From positions 1 through 46,241 of the forward strand of contig JAVEPB010000058.1 of NCBI GenBank assembly GCA_030922375.1: a DNA stretch of 46,241 bases. Direction: 5' to 3'. Positions within the stretch are counted from its first letter, which is position 1; every line of letters starts with the position of its first letter. The DNA comes from a bacterium (GTDB lineage: Bacteria > UBA8248). Positions 10,749 to 20,057 of this stretch are shown here, in pieces. Under the pieces are notes generated by a model. The model had not been told where the DNA came from and did no database searches. It saw only the letters and a list, made by a program, of their open reading frames with translations. The translations under genes and the position numbers were made by a program.

Positions 10749-12500
10749 ATGACAACCGAAGTGGCTCCACCCGAAATCGACTTTCAAGCCCGGCAAAAGT
10801 GGTGGCAAGGCCTGTTCACCCAGGAGCGGATCGCCACCACCTTCGTTTCGCTGGTGGTCGCCATCGCCGTGATCATGCCCCTCATCACCCTCGTCTTCAG
10901 CAGCTTTCTGGTTCTGGACGACCTGGGTTTCGACACCGAGTGGGGCCTCCAGAACTACCGCGAGCTCTTCGGAGACCGCTTGCTCCGCAAGGCGTTTTTA
11001 AACACATTGATGATCAGTTCGGGCACCACCATCCTGGCCACGTTCCTGGGCGTGTCGCTGGCCTGGATAAACGCCCGGACGAACTGTCCCTGGCGCGAGA
11101 AGCTCGAGCCCTTCAACTTGATTCCCTTTTTCTTGAGCCCGTTCGTCGGCGCCATCGCCTGGCACAACATGGCCGCCCCGAAGGTGGGGCTCTTGAACAA
11201 CCTGGCCCGCTCGATCTTCGGAATCGAGGGCCACATTCTCAACGTGGACAACATCTACGGCGTCATCTGGGTGACGGGCATCTTCTTTACCCCGCTCGTC
11301 TACCTTTTCGTCATCGGCTCCCTCCGGCGCATGGACCCCTCCCTCGAGGACAGCGCACGGACGACGGGGGCCGGCCTCCTCACCACGACCATGAGAATCA
11401 CCCTGCCCCTCGTCACTCCGGCGATTCTCTCGGGTGCGATCATCGTCTTCGTCACCTCGGCCGGCGAGTTCGGCGTCCCCTTCAAGCTCGGGTCCCCCTA
11501 CGGGGTGGAGACCCTGACGACGCAGATCTTCACCAAGGCCGTCGGCGACGACGCGAACCACTACCTCGGCGCCGCCATCAGCATGTCGCTCGGAATCATC
11601 ACCGGAATCTTCATATGGATTCAAAGACGGATTATCGCCCCGCGCGAGTACACCACCGTGACGGGGAAAGGCTTTAGGCCCAATCTCATCGATCTCGGGA
11701 AATGGAAGTGGGTGGCCCTGGTTTACAACCTTTCTTATATATTCATCGCCGTCCTGCTCCCGCTCATCTGCCTCTTTATCGTCAGCCTTCATCCGGTCTG
11801 GGAGGGGCGGATCATCGCCGAGGACATCACCATCATCAACTACCAGAAAGCGGTGTTCTGGTGGTCACCGCACGCGATCGAGTCCGCTACGAACGGCATC
11901 GGCAACAGCCTGATCCTCGCCCTCGTGGGCGCGACGATCGCCATGTTCCTGGCGATCATCGTCAGCTACATGATTCACCGCACCAAGGGCATGGGATCGA
12001 GGCTGCTCGACTATCTCTGTCTCATTCCCATCGGATTTCCGGGAATCGTGCTGGCGATGGGAGTGCTTATCACATACATCAAGACACCCATCTACGCGAC
12101 CCTGTGGATATTGCTGCTGGGCTATATCACCCGCTTCTTTCCCTACGGGCAACGGAACATCTCTTCGATCATGCTGGCCGTCTCCGAGGAACTCGACCAG
12201 AGTTCGAGGATGGCGGGTGCGACCTGGATGACGACGCTGCGGCGAATCACGATTCCGCTGCTGAAGCCGGGGATCTTCGCCGGATGGATTCTCCTGTTCG
12301 TCATATTCTTGAGAGAGCTGTCCATCTCGATTATTCTCTATACGACCGGAACCGAGACACTCTCCGTAGGCGTTTATTATCTCTCGAATTTCGAGAACGA
12401 ACCCATGACGGCCGCGCTCTCTCTCGCCCAAAGCATTTTACTGCTTGCGTGCATCGTGATTTTCAGGCGCATCGCCGGGCGCGAGGCGCTGACCGCATAA
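10749..12500 (+). CDS. ABC transporter permease with two fused transmembrane domains
   Basis: A 583-residue inner-membrane permease with about twelve hydrophobic segments, made of two fused units of the Fe(III)/FbpB type. Each half carries an EAA loop that docks to an ATPase: DSARTTGAGLLTTTMRITLP in the first half and SSRMAGATWMTTLRRITIP in the second. Because both membrane halves are in one chain, it should form a complete pore with one binding protein and two ATPase subunits. It sits between the binding-protein gene and two ATPase genes on the same strand, 21 bases before the first. Family is firm; substrate is not. Confidence 0.93.
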   Translation: MTTEVAPPEIDFQARQKWWQGLFTQERIATTFVSLVVAIAVIMPLITLVFSSFLVLDDLGFDTEWGLQNYRELFGDRLLRKAFLNTLMISSGTTILATFLGVSLAWINARTNCPWREKLEPFNLIPFFLSPFVGAIAWHNMAAPKVGLLNNLARSIFGIEGHILNVDNIYGVIWVTGIFFTPLVYLFVIGSLRRMDPSLEDSARTTGAGLLTTTMRITLPLVTPAILSGAIIVFVTSAGEFGVPFKLGSPYGVETLTTQIFTKAVGDDANHYLGAAISMSLGIITGIFIWIQRRIIAPREYTTVTGKGFRPNLIDLGKWKWVALVYNLSYIFIAVLLPLICLFIVSLHPVWEGRIIAEDITIINYQKAVFWWSPHAIESATNGIGNSLILALVGATIAMFLAIIVSYMIHRTKGMGSRLLDYLCLIPIGFPGIVLAMGVLITYIKTPIYATLWILLLGYITRFFPYGQRNISSIMLAVSEELDQSSRMAGATWMTTLRRITIPLLKPGIFAGWILLFVIFLRELSISIILYTTGTETLSVGVYYLSNFENEPMTAALSLAQSILLLACIVIFRRIAGREALTA

Positions 12501-12521
12501 CAGGGAAACGGTGCTAGGATC

Positions 12522-13631
12522 ATGAATCAGAGCGAAACCAACGGCCAATACCTCGAAATCAACCGCCTCACCAAATACTTCGGCGACGACCGGGCGGTGG
12601 ACGGAATATCCTTCAATATTCCCGAAGGAAAATTTCTTACCCTCCTGGGCCCCTCGGGTTGCGGCAAGACAACGACGCTGATGTGCATCGCCGGCCTCCT
12701 CACGCCCGACGCGGGAAAGATCACCGTCGGGGGCATCCCGTTCACCTCGACCGAGGAAAAAATCTTTCTGGCCCCCGAGAAGCGCGACATCGGGATGGTC
12801 TTCCAGAGCTACGCCATCTGGCCGCATATGACCGTCGAGCAAAACATCTCTTATCCGCTCGAAATCAAGAAGGTCGACATCTCGGAGATTGAAGACCGCG
12901 TGATGGAAATCATCCGCCTCGTGGGGCTCGAGGATATGGTCGGAAAGGACGCCACCCAGCTCTCGGGCGGCCAGCAGCAACGCACCGCCCTCGCCCGGGC
13001 CATCGTCTGCCGTCCGAGTCTCCTGCTTTTCGACGAGCCACTGAGCAACCTCGATCTCAAGCTCCGCGAGAGGATGAGAGTCGAACTCAAGCGGATTCAG
13101 CATGAGGTCGGAATCACCTCGGTTTACGTCACCCACGATCAGGCCGAGGCCCTCGTCATGAGCGACGAAATCATCGTCATGAGCAAGGGCCACATCGAGC
13201 AGACCGGCGGGCCGCACGCCATCTACGCTCGCCCGGCCAACCGCTACGTGAGCAACTTCATCGGCATCGCCAACCTCATCGAGGGTAAGATCGCCCGGAC
13301 GACCGATTCCGGCCGGGCCGAGATCGAAGTCGAACAGGGCGGAGAGCGCGTCCTCCTCCCCTGCCTGCTGGGAGAGGGGCTCGAACCGGGAGACGAAGCC
13401 TTCCTCTCCGTGCGGCCCGAAAACGTCCACGCCGTCCGCGAGCGCCCCGAGGGCCCCTCGATGGAGGGCGAAATCATCCAGACCGTCTTTTTGGGAAACC
13501 ACCTCGACTGCCGGGTGCGGTGGCAGGATTTCGAATGGAAGGTGCAGGCGCACCCCCGCGAGCGTTTGCGCGAGGGCGAGAGCGTTTTCGTGCGCCTCGA
13601 CGCCGACCACACGCTGGCCGTACTGCCGTAA
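12522..13631 (+). CDS. ABC transporter ATPase, first of two
   Basis: A 369-residue nucleotide-binding subunit of the PotA/FbpC/UgpC group. Visible are Walker [11 protein letters not shown]-loop [12 protein letters not shown], signature LSGGQQQR, Walker [13 protein letters not shown] and the switch His in YVTHDQAEA; the last 110 residues form a TOBE-type regulatory domain. It follows the permease by 21 bases and precedes a second, clearly different ATPase by 10 bases. Since the permease has two unlike EAA loops, a heterodimer of the two ATPases is likely (inference). Confidence 0.93.
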   Translation: MNQSETNGQYLEINRLTKYFGDDRAVDGISFNIPEGKFLTLLGPSGCGKTTTLMCIAGLLTPDAGKITVGGIPFTSTEEKIFLAPEKRDIGMVFQSYAIWPHMTVEQNISYPLEIKKVDISEIEDRVMEIIRLVGLEDMVGKDATQLSGGQQQRTALARAIVCRPSLLLFDEPLSNLDLKLRERMRVELKRIQHEVGITSVYVTHDQAEALVMSDEIIVMSKGHIEQTGGPHAIYARPANRYVSNFIGIANLIEGKIARTTDSGRAEIEVEQGGERVLLPCLLGEGLEPGDEAFLSVRPENVHAVRERPEGPSMEGEIIQTVFLGNHLDCRVRWQDFEWKVQAHPRERLREGESVFVRLDADHTLAVLP

Positions 13632-13641
13632 GGAGAATCCC

Positions 13642-14742
13642 TTGTCATTCGTTGAGATCGAAAGCCTAGTCAAGCGCTTCGGCGAGGAGGTCGCCGTCGC
13701 CGGAATCGACCTGAACATCGAAAAAGGCGAGTTCGTCACCCTCCTCGGCCCCTCGGGTTGCGGAAAGACCACCACCCTCCGGTGCATCGCCGGGCTCGAG
13801 CGCCCCGACACCGGGGAGATCCGGATCGAGGGCGAGGTGCTCGCCTCCCGCGAGAAAGACATCTACCTGACCCCGGAAGACCGAAACCTCGGCATGGTCT
13901 TCCAGAGCTACGCCGTCTGGCCGCACATGACGGTGTTCGACAACGTGTCCTTCGGCCTGAAAATCCGCCGCGTCGGGGCCGTGGAGACGAAGGAAAAAAC
14001 CACCAAGGCCCTCGATCTCGTCGGCCTCGCCCATCTGGCCGACCGCTTCGCGACGAAACTCTCGGGCGGGCAGCGACAGCGCGTCGCCCTCGCCCGCGCC
14101 ATCGTCTACGGGCCCCGGGTCGTCCTGTTCGACGAGCCACTGAGCAACCTCGACGCCAAGCTGCGCGAGCAGATGCGCATCGAGCTCGTCCGCCTACAGC
14201 ACGAGGTGGGCATCACTTCGATCTACGTCACGCACGACCAGACCGAGGCCCTCGTCATGAGCGACCGCGTCGTGGTCATGGACAAGGGCGTGATTCAGCA
14301 GATTGGCGACCCCGAGGCCATCTACGCCCGCCCGGCGAACTCTTTCGTGGCGAACTTCATCGGGGCGGCAAACCTGCTGGAGGGGAAATTCCTGGGGCGC
14401 GAGGGCGAACTCGGCGATATTGAAATTCCCGCCGGCGAGAGCCGCCCGCCCATCCGGCTCAAAGCGCCCGGCGCCGAGGGCGCCGCGGCGGGCCAGCGCG
14501 TCATCCTGAGCCTGCGCCCCGAGGACGTGGGCCTTCACCTCGAGGCGCCCGCCGCGCCCGGCCCCAACCTGCTCGAGGGGGAAATCATCGACACCGTATA
14601 TCAGGGAAATTTCCTGGACTGTCAGGTCCGCGTCGGCCCCCACGAGGTGGGCGTCCAGATGGACCATTTCGAGCAACTCGCCCCCGGCCAAGGGGTCTAT
14701 CTCACCTTCGAGCCAGACCACGGCCTCCTTCTCACCGAATAA
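13642..14742 (+). CDS. ABC transporter ATPase, second of two
   Basis: A 366-residue paralogue of the preceding gene with the same motif order: [47 protein letters not shown] and a C-terminal TOBE region. The start is TTG behind AAGGAG, 10 bases after the previous stop. The two ATPases diverge mostly in their TOBE domains, where regulation or ligand sensing occurs in this family, and are alike in the catalytic core, as expected after tandem duplication and specialisation. Confidence 0.92.
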   Translation: MSFVEIESLVKRFGEEVAVAGIDLNIEKGEFVTLLGPSGCGKTTTLRCIAGLERPDTGEIRIEGEVLASREKDIYLTPEDRNLGMVFQSYAVWPHMTVFDNVSFGLKIRRVGAVETKEKTTKALDLVGLAHLADRFATKLSGGQRQRVALARAIVYGPRVVLFDEPLSNLDAKLREQMRIELVRLQHEVGITSIYVTHDQTEALVMSDRVVVMDKGVIQQIGDPEAIYARPANSFVANFIGAANLLEGKFLGREGELGDIEIPAGESRPPIRLKAPGAEGAAAGQRVILSLRPEDVGLHLEAPAAPGPNLLEGEIIDTVYQGNFLDCQVRVGPHEVGVQMDHFEQLAPGQGVYLTFEPDHGLLLTE

Positions 14743-14749
14743 ACGCCAG

Positions 14750-15847
14750 GTGGCCATCCGAAGCGCGCGCCAGACCGACCTGCTCGCCGGGGGAGATGTC
14801 GCCATCAACCGCCCCCGCGCCCGGGGCGCTTTCGGACCGCTGACCCCCCTCTTTCAAAAAGCGGGCGTCGCCCTCGTCAACCTTGAGTTGCCTCTCTCGC
14901 GCGGCGGCAGGCCCCAGCCCGAGAAAATCCTCCTTCGCGGCACCCCCGAGATGGCCGGCGCCCTTACCGAGTCTCGCTTCGACGCCCTCGCGGTCGCCAA
15001 CAACCACATGCTCGACTACGGCGAGGAGGCCCTGCTCGACACCCTCGCCCTTCTGGAGGAGCGCGGGCTCCCTTGCGCCGGGGCGGGGCCCCACCTCGCC
15101 GCCGCCCGTCGGGCCGCCGTGATCGAGCGGGGCGGCCTCAAAATCGGGCTCTTGGCCTTTTCCTCGATCATCCCCCGGGGGTTCTCGGCCGGACCGGGAA
15201 AACCGGGCATCAACCCCCTCCGGGCGCACACCGCCTACGAGACGTGGCGGGACGTGAACGAATATCCGGGCACCCTCCCCAAGGTGGCCACCTGGGCCGA
15301 CCCGGAGGATCTGGGGCGAATGAAACGCGACATCCGCGCCTTAAAGCGCCGGGCCGACGCCGTTATCGTGAACCACCACTGGGGGACGAGCATGACCCAC
15401 AAAACCCAGGATTTTCAGACCGAGCTCGCCCACGCCTCGATCGACGCCGGCGCCGATCTCGTCCTTGGAGGACACCCTCATGTCCTTCAGGGGGTGGAGT
15501 TCTATAAAGACACCCCCATCGTCTACAGCATGGGGAACCTGATCTTCGATTTTCACATTCCCTTTTTCACCGCCTCCTCGAAGCAGACCTTTCTCTTCGG
15601 CTGCACCCTCACGAAAAAAGGAGTCCGGGACCCCCACCTGATTCCCTGCTGGAGCGGAGATTTCGAGAAACCCGCACTCCTCTCCCCCCGGCGCGGCCGG
15701 GGCAAGGCCATCGCCGCCCTCATGAGCGACCTCAGCGCACCCCTCGGGACACTGCTCGAAATCAGGGGCGATCGGGTGGCGCTCATGCCGGGTGAAGTCA
15801 CTGGTGCGGTCCGCGACGGCACCGCCGCCTACTTCGGCAAAAAATAA
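14750..15847 (+). CDS. CapA-family protein (poly-gamma-glutamate synthesis type, calcineurin-like phosphoesterase fold)
   Basis: A 365-residue protein with the CapA/PGA_cap signature: LLAGGDVAINR near the start, NLELPLSRGG, ANNHMLDYGEEALLDTL, NHHWGTS and GGHPHVLQG, followed by YSMGNLIFD. The Asp, Asn and His residues are those that bind metals in the related metallophosphatases. The start is GTG, 7 bases past the second ATPase stop, so it is most likely co-transcribed with the transporter. There is no signal peptide or membrane anchor at the N-terminus, unlike the capsule protein CapA of Bacillus, which argues for a soluble hydrolase rather than capsule synthesis. Why it sits in a transporter operon is unknown. 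Confidence 0.88.
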   Translation: MAIRSARQTDLLAGGDVAINRPRARGAFGPLTPLFQKAGVALVNLELPLSRGGRPQPEKILLRGTPEMAGALTESRFDALAVANNHMLDYGEEALLDTLALLEERGLPCAGAGPHLAAARRAAVIERGGLKIGLLAFSSIIPRGFSAGPGKPGINPLRAHTAYETWRDVNEYPGTLPKVATWADPEDLGRMKRDIRALKRRADAVIVNHHWGTSMTHKTQDFQTELAHASIDAGADLVLGGHPHVLQGVEFYKDTPIVYSMGNLIFDFHIPFFTASSKQTFLFGCTLTKKGVRDPHLIPCWSGDFEKPALLSPRRGRGKAIAALMSDLSAPLGTLLEIRGDRVALMPGEVTGAVRDGTAAYFGKK

Positions 15848-16012
15848 CCCGGCTTTAAGCGAGCCGCCCCCGCCGCTGGCGGCCCCCCCCCGCAGAGGCG
15901 CCGTGGAAACGCGGGTGCGGGAGCCGCCGGTAGTCGCTAATCAATGGGCTGGCAACGGCGCCCGAGTGCCAGCGACATCTGAGTGTCAACGGCGCCGAAT
16001 GGGAGCGAATGC

Positions 16013-16405
16013 GTGGCGAGAAAGCCCCCCCCGAAAAAAGAAACCTTCACCACCCGGCTCCCGCCCCACACCGCCAAATTCGTCCGCGGGCTCGCCAAGA
16101 GCGAAAAGGTCCTCGTCTCGACGATCATCTCCGAACTCGTCGAGGAGGCGATACAGGCTCGCGTGAAAAACCTCCTCCCGGCGGCCGCCGGGAGCAGCCC
16201 TTCGGCGGGAGCCGGCCCTTCGCCGACCCGCCCCAAAGCGACCTCCACCCCCAAAGCGCCCCCGGGCAATCCCCACGGCACGCTACGCAATCAGGCCGAG
16301 GCGACCGAACTCATCCTCAAGGAAATCCGCCGCCGAGGCGGCCACCCCGATCTCGAGGCCCGGCTCGAGCAATCCATCCGCGATTTTCGGGAAAAGAAAA
16401 ATTAG
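16013..16405 (+). CDS. Small protein with ribbon-helix-helix-like N-terminal segment
   Basis: A 130-residue protein. The start is GTG 16013, chosen because GGGAG lies 7 bases upstream; an in-frame GTG at 15983 lacks a site. After a basic leader (ARKPPPKKE) comes a strand-helix-helix pattern, FTTRLPPHTAKFVRGLAKSE then STIISELVEEAIQ, which resembles the ribbon-helix-helix DNA-binding fold. A Pro/Ala/Ser linker (about residues 58-90) joins it to a charged C-terminal helix pair. It may be a transcription regulator; the partner toxin of an RHH antitoxin is not present nearby. No family is recognised with certainty. Confidence 0.65.
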   Translation: MARKPPPKKETFTTRLPPHTAKFVRGLAKSEKVLVSTIISELVEEAIQARVKNLLPAAAGSSPSAGAGPSPTRPKATSTPKAPPGNPHGTLRNQAEATELILKEIRRRGGHPDLEARLEQSIRDFREKKN

Positions 16406-16497
16406 GCGGGGACCCAGGACCGCGTTCTTCAAATTCAATAAAAACTTTGGGCAAGACCGAAAGGCCATCCGGCCGGGCCACGCGCCGGGGGGTGAGA

Positions 16498-17469
16498 TCA
16501 GCGGTGCGACCGGCTGCCTGCACCGTCCGCCAAGAGAATCTCGAAAATCTCCCGCTGGACAGCGGGGCTGTGGGGCGCGTCCCGGTGCCTGATCCCGCGC
16601 CTGACATTGACGCTGTGCCGAAAATGGCGCCGGAGTTTGCATTTTGTAAAGGAGGCCGCTTCCTCCAAATCCTGGCTTTTAAGGCTGACGGTGCCGTCTC
16701 CATCGATAGGCGCTTTGAGCGAGAAAAGGGAGCGAAGAAGCCACCAGGGAGACCAGCGCCGCCTTTTTCGCGGAGAGGCGGAAACGATGATGGAGTGAAA
16801 ATTCACCCCGCAGGAAACGGGGAGGGAGTTCAGGCGCCTGAGATCGGGGCCTCCCCCCTCGCTCAGGGTGCGCTGGGCGTACCAGCCCATGAAAGAGGGA
16901 ATCGAATCCGCGAGGGGGCTTCCCAGATGGGGAGCGGCGATCATCACCAGATTCGCCACATCATCCTCATAACTTAACGAGCTGGCGCGACTTTCGTCCT
17001 TCAAATCCATCTCCTGAATATAGGCGCGGGCAACGAGAGCACCCATGCTGTGGGAGATAATATCGACCTTGCCCGCGTGAAAGCGTTTTTTGGTCATATC
17101 GATCCACGTTTTCAATACCCGGGCATTTTCAACCAGGCTCGCATTTCTCGTATCGGCGAATGTATTCAGGTAAATATTCGGGAAACCGCGGGACTTGAGA
17201 AAATCCACCATGCTTATCGTTTCCGGGATGCCGTTTCCGTGGCCGTCGTCCGCCACGGCCCACATCCGGGCGGACCGGTTCAAGCCATGAACCAGAATAA
17301 TGGGTCTTTTCTGCGCGGAGCCGACCCCCGAATACCACCTTTCAAGGGGTTGCCTCGAATGTTGGGAAATCCGGTAAGCCCCCCACGCGAACAAAAGACC
17401 CGCGCCAATCACAAGCAGGAGGAGAAGCCCGATCAGTATTTTGAGGAATATCGAAAAAATATGTTTCAT
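16498..17469 (-). CDS. Membrane-anchored alpha/beta hydrolase, triacylglycerol lipase or PGAP1-like
   Basis: A 323-residue protein with an N-terminal membrane anchor (residues 7-30), then an alpha/beta-hydrolase core. LVHGLN at 59-64 forms the oxyanion loop, SHSMGAL gives nucleophile Ser141, DGDGTVS supplies the acid Asp in the position usual for lipases, and a His-rich tail (FRHSVNVRRG, DAPHSPAV) holds the catalytic His. It most resembles class 2 bacterial lipases. The active domain should face the periplasm. It is a single minus-strand gene, convergent with the small plus-strand gene ending at 16405. Confidence 0.83.
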   Translation of the reverse strand: MKHIFSIFLKILIGLLLLLVIGAGLLFAWGAYRISQHSRQPLERWYSGVGSAQKRPIILVHGLNRSARMWAVADDGHGNGIPETISMVDFLKSRGFPNIYLNTFADTRNASLVENARVLKTWIDMTKKRFHAGKVDIISHSMGALVARAYIQEMDLKDESRASSLSYEDDVANLVMIAAPHLGSPLADSIPSFMGWYAQRTLSEGGGPDLRRLNSLPVSCGVNFHSIIVSASPRKRRRWSPWWLLRSLFSLKAPIDGDGTVSLKSQDLEEAASFTKCKLRRHFRHSVNVRRGIRHRDAPHSPAVQREIFEILLADGAGSRSHR

Positions 17470-17750
17470 GTAGTCTATGTCGGAGACGAAATCGCCTTTC
17501 CGGAAACCCTCTCCCGGTGAAATTGAGTTTCAGGCTATGGACAACGCCCGATTAAACCACAAAATGAAGCCGTAAGCGCTGAGAAACAGCCAATTCCCGG
17601 ATTTAACCGGTTTGATGGATGTGTCTCCCGCCTGCAATCTATGTGTGTTACTTCACACCTTTTCTGTGATCCAAGCCCTCTCGCAGGCGAGCAAAAAGGC
17701 CGATAATAGTAGTGAGGCCGCAGGGGGCCTCCATCCAAGGAGGGGGTGTG

Positions 17751-18059
17751 ATGAGACCACGCTACCTGCTTTTGTCGTTATTGTCCGGTTTTTTCCTGCT
17801 CGCATCCACACACGAAGCCGGCGCGGACCGGATCTCCGATATTTTGGACAGCGTAAAGGGCGGCGGCAGGGCAAAGACCAGGACCGCCGTAAGTATCGTC
17901 AGGAAAAGCAACGGCCTCATGCCTGATGATAGTCACGCGTCGGAAAATTCGAACTGGATTGATGTCACCGATCAATTCAGGCAGGCGGGGAAAAACCGAA
18001 AGGCCACCTTTGGTCCGTCCTCGACGATTCACATCCGAAATAGTCCCCTCGCGGAATAA
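17751..18059 (+). CDS. Small secreted protein of unknown function
   Basis: 102 residues from ATG 17751, chosen because AAGGAGGGGG lies immediately upstream. It begins with a clear signal peptide (MRPRYLLLSLLSGFFLLAST, cleavage likely near HEAGA), and the mature part is only about 80 residues, polar and rich in Ser, Asp and Arg with no Cys. No family is recognised. It has its own upstream gap of 280 bases shared with the divergent lipase gene, and lies before the sigma-54-type region. Confidence 0.65.
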   Translation: MRPRYLLLSLLSGFFLLASTHEAGADRISDILDSVKGGGRAKTRTAVSIVRKSNGLMPDDSHASENSNWIDVTDQFRQAGKNRKATFGPSSTIHIRNSPLAE

Positions 18060-18135
18060 GCCCGGGACCTTCGAACAACCCCCTTGCAGCCGGAATAGGG
18101 CCGCGGACGGCCGCCCTCCCCCGGAAACTCCATGT

Positions 18136-18295
18136 CAGATATTTGCCCCCTTTGTCAGGAAACCAGCATCGGACCCGGCAAAATCCGCCGGGTGATCAAA
18201 TCCCCCTCCGATATTTGCCCAGCCGCCCGAATTATAAATTTTTGGAGAACCCCTTCATTTTGGCGGCACATGAGCCATCAGAGGACAAATATCTG
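18136..18295. promoter_or_regulatory. Three copies of a gatatttg motif upstream of the sigma-54-type promoter
   Basis: The motif cagatatttgccc occurs at 18136-18148, cgatatttgccc at 18209-18220, and in inverse orientation ggacaaatatctg at 18283-18295. Core centres are 72 and 76 bp apart, close to seven helical turns. They lie about 58, 133 and 205 bases before the start predicted from the sigma-54 site, where enhancer-binding activators usually bind. The stretch 18060-18413 has no other gene and is AT-richer than its surroundings. Confidence 0.5.
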
Positions 18296-18320
18296 AAAAA
18301 TATAAGCCTTTGCACCTAAA

Positions 18321-18336
18321 TGGCACGAATCTGGCT
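18321..18336 (+). promoter_or_regulatory. Sigma-54 (-24/-12) promoter candidate
   Basis: tggcacgaatctggct matches TGGCACGNNNNTTGCT with a single mismatch (G for T at the 13th base). The GG and GC pairs are at the required distance. The predicted start is near 18347, about 67 bases before ATG 18414. Confidence 0.6.
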
Positions 18337-18413
18337 TCATTGATGAGCAGTATGGGATGAGCGGCTTGAAAAAGCGCCACAAAAACGATTTTTCGAGGAA
18401 GGGGATTTTATCA

Positions 18414-18617
18414 ATGAATTTTCACAACGAAGAAGAAGTCTTTCATCCGAACGGTGAAGGGAAAATCCACGTCCTCGACTCCGTGGCGGATTTAGACATT
18501 CATCTAATAGAGTGCGAGAATTTCCAGGAAATCAAAGAGTACGATTTCGAATCATCCGATAAACGGGACATCCTTGCCCTGGAAGAAGAGGCGTTCCCCT
18601 TTCCCGAGAATTTTTAG
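18414..18617 (+). CDS. Small acidic protein of unknown function
   Basis: 67 residues from ATG 18414, behind an AAGGGGAT ribosome site; an ATG at 18357 in the same frame would give 86 residues but would leave almost no leader after the predicted sigma-54 start. The product is strongly acidic, with Glu/Asp throughout (FHNEEEVFHPNGEGK, DFESSDKRD, LEEEAFPFPE), no membrane segment and no Cys. No family is recognised. Its value lies in the elaborate control region in front of it. The dac gene runs convergently 18 bases away. Confidence 0.6.
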   Translation: MNFHNEEEVFHPNGEGKIHVLDSVADLDIHLIECENFQEIKEYDFESSDKRDILALEEEAFPFPENF

Positions 18618-18634
18618 AGCGAAACCGAACGCGG

Positions 18635-19804
18635 CTAGCGATTCCAGAACATCAACCATTGCAACCATCCCATTTCGGGCACATCCTCGGCAGCGAGAAG
18701 ATCGACCTTGGCGAGGACTTTCTTCCCCAGGCGGGCTTCGATCTCGCCCAGTCTATCCCCTTTTTTGACGGGAGCCTTGACAGGAAGAGGCACCCGAAGA
18801 TGGGTCGTGATCCCCGGCGCCCTCAGCCGCTTGACCACCACCGCGACCCCTCGGGCGGGAATAACGCGTACGATTTTCTTTTCCCCGCCCTCAACGGATA
18901 ATGAGCGGTCTTTTTTTTCCAAGGCGGTGAAGAGTTTCATTTTCCTGTAGAGCCGAAAACCTTCCAAGAGAAGTTTGCGGGTCTCGCGGGTGCGTTGCTT
19001 GCTGCGAGGGGAGCCGAGCACCACGGCGATCAACCGCATCCCATCCCGCACCGCCGTGGCGCAAATGTTAAAGCCCGCCTCCTTGAAATAGCCCGTCTTG
19101 ATACCGTCCATGCCGTTAAACGTTCGCAGGAGAGTCCGGTTCGTGTTGTAAAGGATGAACTTCCCGCCCCGGAACGTGTCTCTCCAAATACGGGTCTGCT
19201 TCAGGATGAGAGGGTGCTTGACGATTTCCCGGCCGAGAAGGGCGGTGTCGTAAGCAGTGGTGTAATCCGGCTTCTTGCCCGGGTCGGGCGGAAGGCCGTG
19301 GACGCTCTCGTAATGCGTATTTTTCATCCCGAGTTCTCGCGCCCGTTGGTTCATCAGGCTGGCCATGCCCTCGGAGGTGCCGGCAAGGTGCTCGGCGATG
19401 GCGAATGCGGCGTCGTTGGCCGAGGAGATGCTCAGGGCCTTAAAAAGTGCGCTCAGGGGAAAACGCTCGTCATGTTTCAGGAAAACCTGGGATCCGCCCA
19501 TCCGGCTCGCCTCGGGCGACGTGGTCACTTCATCATTCAAAGAAATAGCTCCCCGCTCCACCCCTTCGGCGACAAGAAGCATCAACATCATCTTCACGAT
19601 GGAAGCCGGAATATGCTGGGCGTCGGGCCGGTGGGCCTTGAGAACCTGACCGGTTTCGGCTTCGATCAGAATGGCCGACTTGTGGGGAGGGTCTTCGGGG
19701 GCCGCGGCGCCGCCCGGAGACGCGGAGAAGGCGCTGAAAAAAACAAAAAAACACCACAACGGGAGGTAGCGTTTCCGCATGATGAATTGACGCATAACCT
19801 GCAT
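18635..19804 (-). CDS. D-alanyl-D-alanine carboxypeptidase (penicillin-binding protein 5/6 family)
   Basis: A 389-residue periplasmic serine peptidase that trims the terminal D-Ala from peptidoglycan stem peptides. Active-site blocks are PASIVK (Ser68, Lys71), SSAND and KTG in GIKTGYF. A signal peptide (about residues 1-34 from ATG 19804, RKRYLPLWCFFVFFSAFSAS) precedes it, and the C-terminal beta domain and a final amphipathic segment ending WLQWLMFWNR suggest membrane attachment by the tail, as in PBP5. The ATG at 19804 was chosen because AGAAGG precedes it and the longer frame to 19888 has no site. It is divergent from the decarboxylase pair. Confidence 0.93.
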   Translation of the reverse strand: MQVMRQFIMRKRYLPLWCFFVFFSAFSASPGGAAAPEDPPHKSAILIEAETGQVLKAHRPDAQHIPASIVKMMLMLLVAEGVERGAISLNDEVTTSPEASRMGGSQVFLKHDERFPLSALFKALSISSANDAAFAIAEHLAGTSEGMASLMNQRARELGMKNTHYESVHGLPPDPGKKPDYTTAYDTALLGREIVKHPLILKQTRIWRDTFRGGKFILYNTNRTLLRTFNGMDGIKTGYFKEAGFNICATAVRDGMRLIAVVLGSPRSKQRTRETRKLLLEGFRLYRKMKLFTALEKKDRSLSVEGGEKKIVRVIPARGVAVVVKRLRAPGITTHLRVPLPVKAPVKKGDRLGEIEARLGKKVLAKVDLLAAEDVPEMGWLQWLMFWNR

Positions 19805-19835
19805 TTGCCTTCTTCTTGATTCGGGCAAGTATTGT

Positions 19836-19873
19836 CGAAAGAGTACCAAAAATTCTCTCGCTCGGCATGGACC
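19836..19873 (+). repeat. 38-bp dispersed repeat, copy 1
   Basis: This 38-bp segment, beginning cgaaagagtacc and ending ggcatggacc, matches 46173-46210 (minus strand) at 33 of 38 positions, and all five differences are transitions. It lies in the gap between dac and the decarboxylase genes and is followed by a short stem accttc-ggg-aaggt. Function unknown. Confidence 0.7.
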
Positions 19874-20057
19874 TTCGGGAAGGTACACCGCCTGCCCCCC
19901 GGCCGCCAGGCTGAAGTAGGGGGCGGGATATTTTCGCGCCGCCGTTTACGCAACCCCCTTTTTTCACTAAAATGGATCCATCCAAAGGTTATTTTTTCAA
20001 ACACCGGGAAATCCCGGGAAGCTATCGCCCCCCTATTACCCAGGAGCGGGGATTAAT

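Noticed and set aside
17535..17738. Small minus-strand frame upstream of the secreted protein
   Set aside because: Weak start, Cys/Arg-rich, no family, and lies in the divergent promoter gap.
19889..20057. Possible TPP riboswitch ahead of the decarboxylase genes
   Set aside because: The conserved TPP aptamer core (CUGAGA and ACCUGAUC-type blocks) is not present; only generic GC hairpins are seen.
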